Assembly: GCA_017500745.1 (NCBI GenBank)
Contig: JAFVYE010000098.1
Span: 1-10,602, forward strand
DNA from: Clostridia bacterium
GTDB taxonomy: Bacteria; Bacillota; Clostridia; Christensenellales; CAG-917
Direction of reading: 5' to 3'
Length of the DNA: 10,602 nt
Part shown: positions 6,782-10,602 of the stretch, piece by piece
How the letters are laid out: every line of letters begins with the position of its first letter
Numbering within the stretch: the stretch's first letter is position 1
The notes under the pieces: model-generated
Databases searched by the model: none
What the model saw: the letters and a program-made list of their open reading frames with translations, nothing else
Told to the model about the DNA's origin: nothing
Translations under genes and position numbers: made by a program

Positions 6782-7396
6782 ATGAAAAAAATAATTATTG
6801 GAATAATTGTTGTCACAATCCTCGCACTTGCATTGGTGGGTTGTGGCGAGAGAAATGACGTCAGCTACTCTGACCTCAACAACATGGTAGATATGGAATA
6901 TCGCCTTGTAAACCTTGAAGTTCACACAACTATGAGTGGTGTCACCCTTGTCAATCGCTTTTGGTCAAGCAGTGCTTCAAACGGCACCATGGTCACATAT
7001 ATCGTAGAAGAACTGGCAACCTTTGACCAAATGCCCGGCAGCGATGACTATTCCGTCCCTGAAAAGATGATTGTGCAAAAAGAAGGAAGCGCAACCATCA
7101 AAAATGGCGTCATAGTTGAACAAGACGGCCACGCCGTCAACATCCCCGTTGACAGCTTGCAATCACTCTCCGTAGAGTTTGTAAAGTCGTATTTTACAAA
7201 CACAAAATCTTACTTTGACAACTACAACGTTTTTGAAGCTGACGTGACAAATCCCCGTGCCTTTACCGGCAACCAAAACTTTGACGGAACAAACATGCAC
7301 GTCACTGTCCACTACAATGACAAGCTTGCAAAAATGATAATTGACTACACAACGTCAAAGGGCGCAACAGTCAAGGTCATCTACACCTTTGGCTAA
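6782..7396 (+). CDS. Small lipoprotein of unknown function, co-transcribed with the nuclease
   Basis: The 204-residue protein has a lysine-positive N-terminus, a hydrophobic core and a clear lipobox LVGC (C21), so it should be a membrane-anchored lipoprotein. GGAGG at 6769-6773, touching the stop codon of the nuclease gene, gives an 8-nt spacing to the ATG. The mature part has no Cys and no motif I recognise; it alternates short polar and beta-prone stretches (for example MHVTVHYNDKLAKMIIDY near the C-terminus), suggesting a compact beta-rich fold. The 13-nt gap and the terminator after it place it in the nuclease operon. It could help fold or hold the nuclease, protect the cell from it, or bind its products; the sequence does not decide among these. 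Confidence 0.85.
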   Translation: MKKIIIGIIVVTILALALVGCGERNDVSYSDLNNMVDMEYRLVNLEVHTTMSGVTLVNRFWSSSASNGTMVTYIVEELATFDQMPGSDDYSVPEKMIVQKEGSATIKNGVIVEQDGHAVNIPVDSLQSLSVEFVKSYFTNTKSYFDNYNVFEADVTNPRAFTGNQNFDGTNMHVTVHYNDKLAKMIIDYTTSKGATVKVIYTFG

Positions 7397-7412
7397 AACT
7401 TTTTTCTAAAAG

Positions 7413-7442
7413 AAAAAGGCGAACAACTGTTCGCCTTTTTTT
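7413..7442. terminator. Bidirectional intrinsic terminator between convergent genes
   Basis: GGCGAAC (7418-7424) and GTTCGCC (7429-7435) form a perfect stem with loop AACT. Flanking AAAAA and TTTTT extend it to 12 bp. The plus strand ends in a run of seven T, serving the nuclease operon. On the minus strand the stem is followed by TTTTTCTTTT, so it can also end the convergent DUF2804 transcript, whose stop is at 7470. Confidence 0.93.
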
Positions 7443-7469
7443 ATTGATATTTTTACTATCCGCCGCCTA

Positions 7470-8603
7470 TTACCACTTGTTTTCGCAGTATTCGCAGAAT
7501 GCATACATATCCTTGACCTCAATCTTGGTGCCGTCATCAAGGATGGCTGTGCCCGACCAGATGCCGTGAACTTGATGGCAATGCATTCTGGCAAGGTTGA
7601 GGACGTTGAGATCGCCGTGATGGTCATAAAAGGGCTTCATTGTAAAGTCAAATCTGCCATCATCGCTGACAAAATGCCAATCATCCATCCACTTGTCTGG
7701 CTTGGGGAACCTTTCTACGTCAACTGCACCAAACTTGTGTGCCTTTCCATCGTAGAAAATGCATGTTTCCGTTGCGTTGGATTCATCACCTATACCCCAA
7801 GTGATTTCAAATCCAAATACGTGCTTTCCACCATTTTCATCATAGACATAGTGGTTGCCATTGCCCCAATACCAAACCATCTTGTAGGGGGTGTTGACTC
7901 TGCCCCAGTCAAGGAATGCAAATGAATCTTTCTTGTCAAAGACCCACTCCTTGTTGCCCCACTTGACGTTGCCTTCGCAAGGCATGTTGGATTGCTTTGT
8001 GGTCATAAAATATCTTGTGGGCTTGCCGGGGAAAGGAAGCACGGTTGTGATGTTTTCGTTGCCTTCAGGGATGTCCATGTTGATGGTGCACTCCACCACT
8101 TCTCCTTTCAACGTGCCTTTGAAATAAAGGGTACGGCTTGTTTCTTCGGTGACAACCTTAAACTTTGAGGGTGCGCCGATGCCCGTCACGTCAAAGTCTA
8201 CAACATTGGGTTCATCGCCCTTAGGAGGCAGGATATATTTCTTTCCGCCAAGGAAAAAGGTTGAGCACTCAAAGATTGTGCCTGTATGGAGCTTTTTGTC
8301 ATTTTGTTTGTTGTGAAGGTCGGTGAGGGACAACTGTGCATATCCGCCAACAGAGATGTTGGCAAAACTCACTTGAAGCATATATCTGCCGTCACTGAAT
8401 TGATAAAAATCCCATTCCTTTCTGCGCCATTTGGGGCGTGCATCATCTCTTCTATAGTCAAAAACGTTGTGCCTTGCCCAGCCGGGTACAAGCAAGACGC
8501 CATCATCCCCAAGCAATCTTGTGGGCTCTGTATATTCTTTTTGTGCACTTTTGACTTCTCCATTGAGCCAGCTGGGATAAGTCCTCTTTGTTTCCTTGCT
8601 CAT
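7470..8603 (-). CDS. DUF2804 family protein (lipocalin-like, cytoplasmic)
   Basis: The 377-residue protein has no signal peptide or membrane segment. Its sequence fits the DUF2804 family: DWGR (232-235) followed by a Trp-rich stretch (VWYWGNGN), then an F-G-F-E-I-T-W-G-I-G-D-E-S segment with GDES at 272-275, T278-E279, and FYDGKAHKF. The C-terminus follows the family's closing pattern SGTAILDDGTKIEV. The family has a lipocalin-like beta-barrel layout and no well-defined biochemical role that I know of; binding or modification of a hydrophobic ligand is a guess. The start is supported by GGGAGG (8614-8609), 5 nt before the ATG. It stands alone between its own promoter and the shared terminator. 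One oddity is a C-terminal CEYC pair where relatives, as I recall them, have no cysteines. Confidence 0.88.
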   Translation of the reverse strand: MSKETKRTYPSWLNGEVKSAQKEYTEPTRLLGDDGVLLVPGWARHNVFDYRRDDARPKWRRKEWDFYQFSDGRYMLQVSFANISVGGYAQLSLTDLHNKQNDKKLHTGTIFECSTFFLGGKKYILPPKGDEPNVVDFDVTGIGAPSKFKVVTEETSRTLYFKGTLKGEVVECTINMDIPEGNENITTVLPFPGKPTRYFMTTKQSNMPCEGNVKWGNKEWVFDKKDSFAFLDWGRVNTPYKMVWYWGNGNHYVYDENGGKHVFGFEITWGIGDESNATETCIFYDGKAHKFGAVDVERFPKPDKWMDDWHFVSDDGRFDFTMKPFYDHHGDLNVLNLARMHCHQVHGIWSGTAILDDGTKIEVKDMYAFCEYCENKW

Positions 8604-8628
8604 ATTTTCCTCCCAAATCGTAGTAAAA

Positions 8629-8683
8629 TTAAAGGACGGATGTCCGTCCCTTAAATTTTATGCCAACCATATGGCAATGTCAA
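8629..8683 (-). promoter_or_regulatory. Promoter with palindromic operator or hairpin upstream of the DUF2804 gene
   Basis: On the minus strand TTGACA (8683-8678), a 17-nt spacer and TAAAAT (8660-8655) form a near-consensus promoter. Next comes GGACGGA-CA-TCCGTCC (8649-8634), extended by TTAAG and TTTAA arms (8654-8650 and 8633-8629) to a 26-bp palindrome with one mismatch that becomes a G-U pair in RNA. It covers the expected start near 8648, the position of a repressor operator such as a TetR-type site. The spacer also holds TGCCA...TGGCA (8676-8661). In RNA entering from the phosphatase gene, the same element forms a stem of about 11 bp followed by TTTTA, so it may also end rho-operon transcripts. 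Confidence 0.7.
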
Positions 8684-8725
8684 TAGTGATTTTTAGCTAC
8701 GTGCTCAGTTGCATCAATGCGCACC

Positions 8726-9466
8726 TCAATCAAGGGATGGCTTGTCTATCTCTGTAAGCACGCCTTTGGTGGCAAGGAAGCATCTCTCGCCCAAATTGAA
8801 TATGTACTTGTCTGATTTTATTGAATCGCTGTAGACGTCCTTTACAATGATGTTGGGCAGTTGTTTTTTCAAACGAACAACCTTTTCTTGCTTACGGCAA
8901 ATTTCGCCAACCATTGTATATCTCTTGCCAAAGGTGCTTGCAACGCAATAATCAACCTTCATGCGCTTGGCAATTTCTTCAATGAGAAATGCGGGGCTTG
9001 CGCTTACGACAACGGTCTTTCTGCCACTACGATTTTCGGGAAGGAAAAAGTCGTAAATCTCCTTTTCGTACTTGTCCCAAAACTTTTCAACATTTTTTTG
9101 ATTGTTTATGAGATTTGCAAACCAAAATGCAACCTTCTTGCAGGTTTTGACAGATATAATCCTCATGCCCATCATGACGCCCCAAATGAATTGGAACGGC
9201 ACAAGCAAAATAATCCAAGGATTGTGGGCCATACAATAGCCCCAATATTTGAGCTGACTGTCAAAAGCAATGGCTGTTTTGTCAAAATCGTACAGGTCAA
9301 CTTCAATTGCCTCGTCTGTGAGGACTTTGACCCCAAATTGAGCTTCTTTGGGTGTGATGACTGCTTGCGCCGAGGCAACAGATGCAACAACTTCCGCTGT
9401 CGTCTCAGAACGTGTATCGCCAGATTGGTCCGTGTAGATAGCTGTTTTTTGTTGATTTGTGTCCAT
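8726..9466 (-). CDS. HAD-IB family phosphatase, PgpC/SerB-like, membrane-associated
   Basis: The protein is 246 residues from the ATG at 9466. The HAD motifs are in order: motif I DFDKT (D60 nucleophile, D62), motif II SASP (S155-P158), and a C-terminal motif DVYSDS (D210-S215) for metal binding, with lysines between that could serve as motif III. The hydrophobic stretch about residues 83-105 (NPWIILLVPFQFIWG) suggests membrane contact, as in phosphatidylglycerophosphate phosphatase C relatives. The substrate is unproven: a phospholipid headgroup phosphate or a small phospho-metabolite. Unusually, about 57 polar residues precede motif I, which in this family normally lies near the N-terminus. 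An in-frame TTG at 9475 could add three residues; ATG is preferred because GGA lies just upstream, but neither has a strong ribosome site, so translation may depend on coupling to rho. Confidence 0.85.
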   Translation of the reverse strand: MDTNQQKTAIYTDQSGDTRSETTAEVVASVASAQAVITPKEAQFGVKVLTDEAIEVDLYDFDKTAIAFDSQLKYWGYCMAHNPWIILLVPFQFIWGVMMGMRIISVKTCKKVAFWFANLINNQKNVEKFWDKYEKEIYDFFLPENRSGRKTVVVSASPAFLIEEIAKRMKVDYCVASTFGKRYTMVGEICRKQEKVVRLKKQLPNIIVKDVYSDSIKSDKYIFNLGERCFLATKGVLTEIDKPSLD

Positions 9467-9475
9467 GATGTCCAA

Positions 9476-10602
9476 TTAAAGCACAGGTTTGCGAATGGTG
9501 TAGCCGTCCTTTGTGATGCGGGCAAGTTGAATGTTGATTTGATCAATAAAATCCTTGTTTGATGCTGTTTTGACAAGCATGTTGAGGAGGTTTTCGGTGG
9601 CTTCTACGCTGTCGCCAACAGACAACATTTTGCGCACGCTCCAAGCACCTTCCAGCTCACTTGTGGAAAGAAGAAGCTCCTCTTTTCTGGTGCCACTCTT
9701 TGCAAGGTCTATGGCGGGGAAAACACGCTTTTCTTGAAGCTTTCTGTCAAGGTGGATTTCCATGTTGCCAGTGCCCTTAAACTCTTCAAAGATGACCTCG
9801 TCCATACGTGAACCAGTGTCAATCAATGCAGTTGCAATTATGGTCAATGATCCACCATCTTCAATGTTTCTTGCTGAACCGAAGAAACGCTTGGGTGAGT
9901 GGAGTGCTCCGGGATCAATGCCTCCCGACAATGTTCTGCCCGTGGGAGGAATGGTCAAGTTGTAGGCCCTTGCAAGACGTGTGAGACTGTCAAGAAGGAT
10001 GACCACGTCCTTGCCACCTTCAACCATACGTTTGGCTCTGTCAAGGAGCATTTCTGCGGTCTTTGTGTGGTGCTCGGGCAATTCATCAAAGGTTGAATAG
10101 ACAACTTCTCCTTTGATGTTGCGTTGCATATCTGTCACTTCCTCCGGACGCTCATCAATGAGAAGCACCAACAAAACCACCTCTGGATAGTTTTCGGAAA
10201 TTGAGTTGGCAATCATTTTGAGCAGAGTTGTTTTGCCTGCCTTGGGAGGAGAAACAATGATGCCTCTTTGACCTTTGCCAATGGGGGCAACAAGATCTAT
10301 ACATCTTGTTGCGTACTCTCTTGGATTGACTGCGCTTTCAAGACGCAGACGCTCGTCTGGATAGATGGGCACAAGTTCATCAAAGTTGGGACGTTTGCCA
10401 ACTTGGTTTACAGGAACGCCGTTGATGCTGTGCACCGTGACAACCGCAGGGGGCTTGCCCTCTTGGACAACCTTGCATCCTGCCACAACAAAATCGCCTT
10501 TGCGCAGACCATATTGCTTGATTTTGGGCACGGACACATATGCATCCATTTCGCTGAATTCGCAATTCTTTACACGAAGGAAACCATATCCATCGGGATT
10601 GA
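9476..10602 (-). CDS. rho: Transcription termination factor Rho, 5' end beyond window
   Basis: The C-terminal 374 residues are present. Rho is the hexameric RNA helicase that ends transcription of untranslated RNA. The first visible residues, DGYGFLR, then YVSV and the LRKGD segment, belong to the N-terminal RNA-binding (cold-shock-like) domain, so the frame clearly continues past the right edge; the ATG at 10549 is internal and not the start. The ATPase domain follows: Walker A PPKAGKTT (10226-10249), DERPEEV, Walker B VVILLDSLTRLARAYN, the R-loop region SGGIDPGALHSPKRFFGSARN shortened here to its key GGIDPGAL, and the arginine-finger segment GTGNMEIHLDR. All key elements are intact. The HAD phosphatase gene begins within 12 nt of the stop. 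Confidence 0.98.
   Translation of the reverse strand, partial: NPDGYGFLRVKNCEFSEMDAYVSVPKIKQYGLRKGDFVVAGCKVVQEGKPPAVVTVHSINGVPVNQVGKRPNFDELVPIYPDERLRLESAVNPREYATRCIDLVAPIGKGQRGIIVSPPKAGKTTLLKMIANSISENYPEVVLLVLLIDERPEEVTDMQRNIKGEVVYSTFDELPEHHTKTAEMLLDRAKRMVEGGKDVVILLDSLTRLARAYNLTIPPTGRTLSGGIDPGALHSPKRFFGSARNIEDGGSLTIIATALIDTGSRMDEVIFEEFKGTGNMEIHLDRKLQEKRVFPAIDLAKSGTRKEELLLSTSELEGAWSVRKMLSVGDSVEATENLLNMLVKTASNKDFIDQINIQLARITKDGYTIRKPVL

Noticed and set aside
8861..9562. A 233-codon plus-strand frame opposite the HAD gene
   Set aside because: The minus strand has all HAD motifs in order; the plus-strand product is a Cys/Asn-rich shadow.
9476..10549. A Rho protein starting at ATG 10549
   Set aside because: Upstream in-frame codons to the window edge encode DGYGFLR and neighbouring conserved Rho residues, so the gene is cut by the window, not started there.

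Overview
The window looks like chromosome from a low-to-moderate-GC, Gram-positive-type anaerobe, most likely an uncultured, host-associated clostridial Firmicute. This is inferred from strong AGGAGG-type ribosome sites, TTGACA/TATAAT-type promoters, several lipoprotein signal peptides, and secreted proteins built from Big2-like domains and Cys-rich repeats of a kind common in gut Clostridia. Glutamine is mostly CAA and the standard genetic code reads cleanly in all genes. Species cannot be named from the sequence. No rRNA, tRNA, CRISPR array or insertion sequence was seen.

Left part (1-3910, minus): one uninterrupted reading frame of more than 1300 codons, running off the left edge, encodes a giant lipoprotein. 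It is made of many Cys-rich (zinc-ribbon-like) repeats interrupted by two lectin-like beta-sandwich modules and one OB-fold-like module. Its leader (3911-4143) holds a promoter with a palindrome over the start of transcription, a 28-codon open reading frame with a very strong ribosome site, and a terminator-like hairpin just before the gene's own ribosome site. Together these look like an attenuation device.

Middle (4280-7442, plus): a divergent operon encodes a secreted, surface-anchored endonuclease I-family nuclease (with the same Cys-rich repeats and a similar beta-sandwich as the giant lipoprotein) and a small lipoprotein of unknown function. It ends at a strong bidirectional terminator. 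The shared modules and divergent layout suggest the two surface proteins belong together, perhaps in extracellular DNA use or in adhesion. That is inference.

Right part (7470-10602, minus): a monocistronic DUF2804 (lipocalin-like) gene has its own consensus promoter and a strong palindrome at +1. Upstream of it lie a HAD-IB family phosphatase and the 3' 374 codons of transcription termination factor Rho, with only a few bases between rho and the phosphatase gene. Rho continues beyond the right edge.

The best candidate for something undescribed is the regulatory leader of the giant lipoprotein, together with the recurring arrangement in which three different promoters each have a perfect or near-perfect palindrome at the transcription start.
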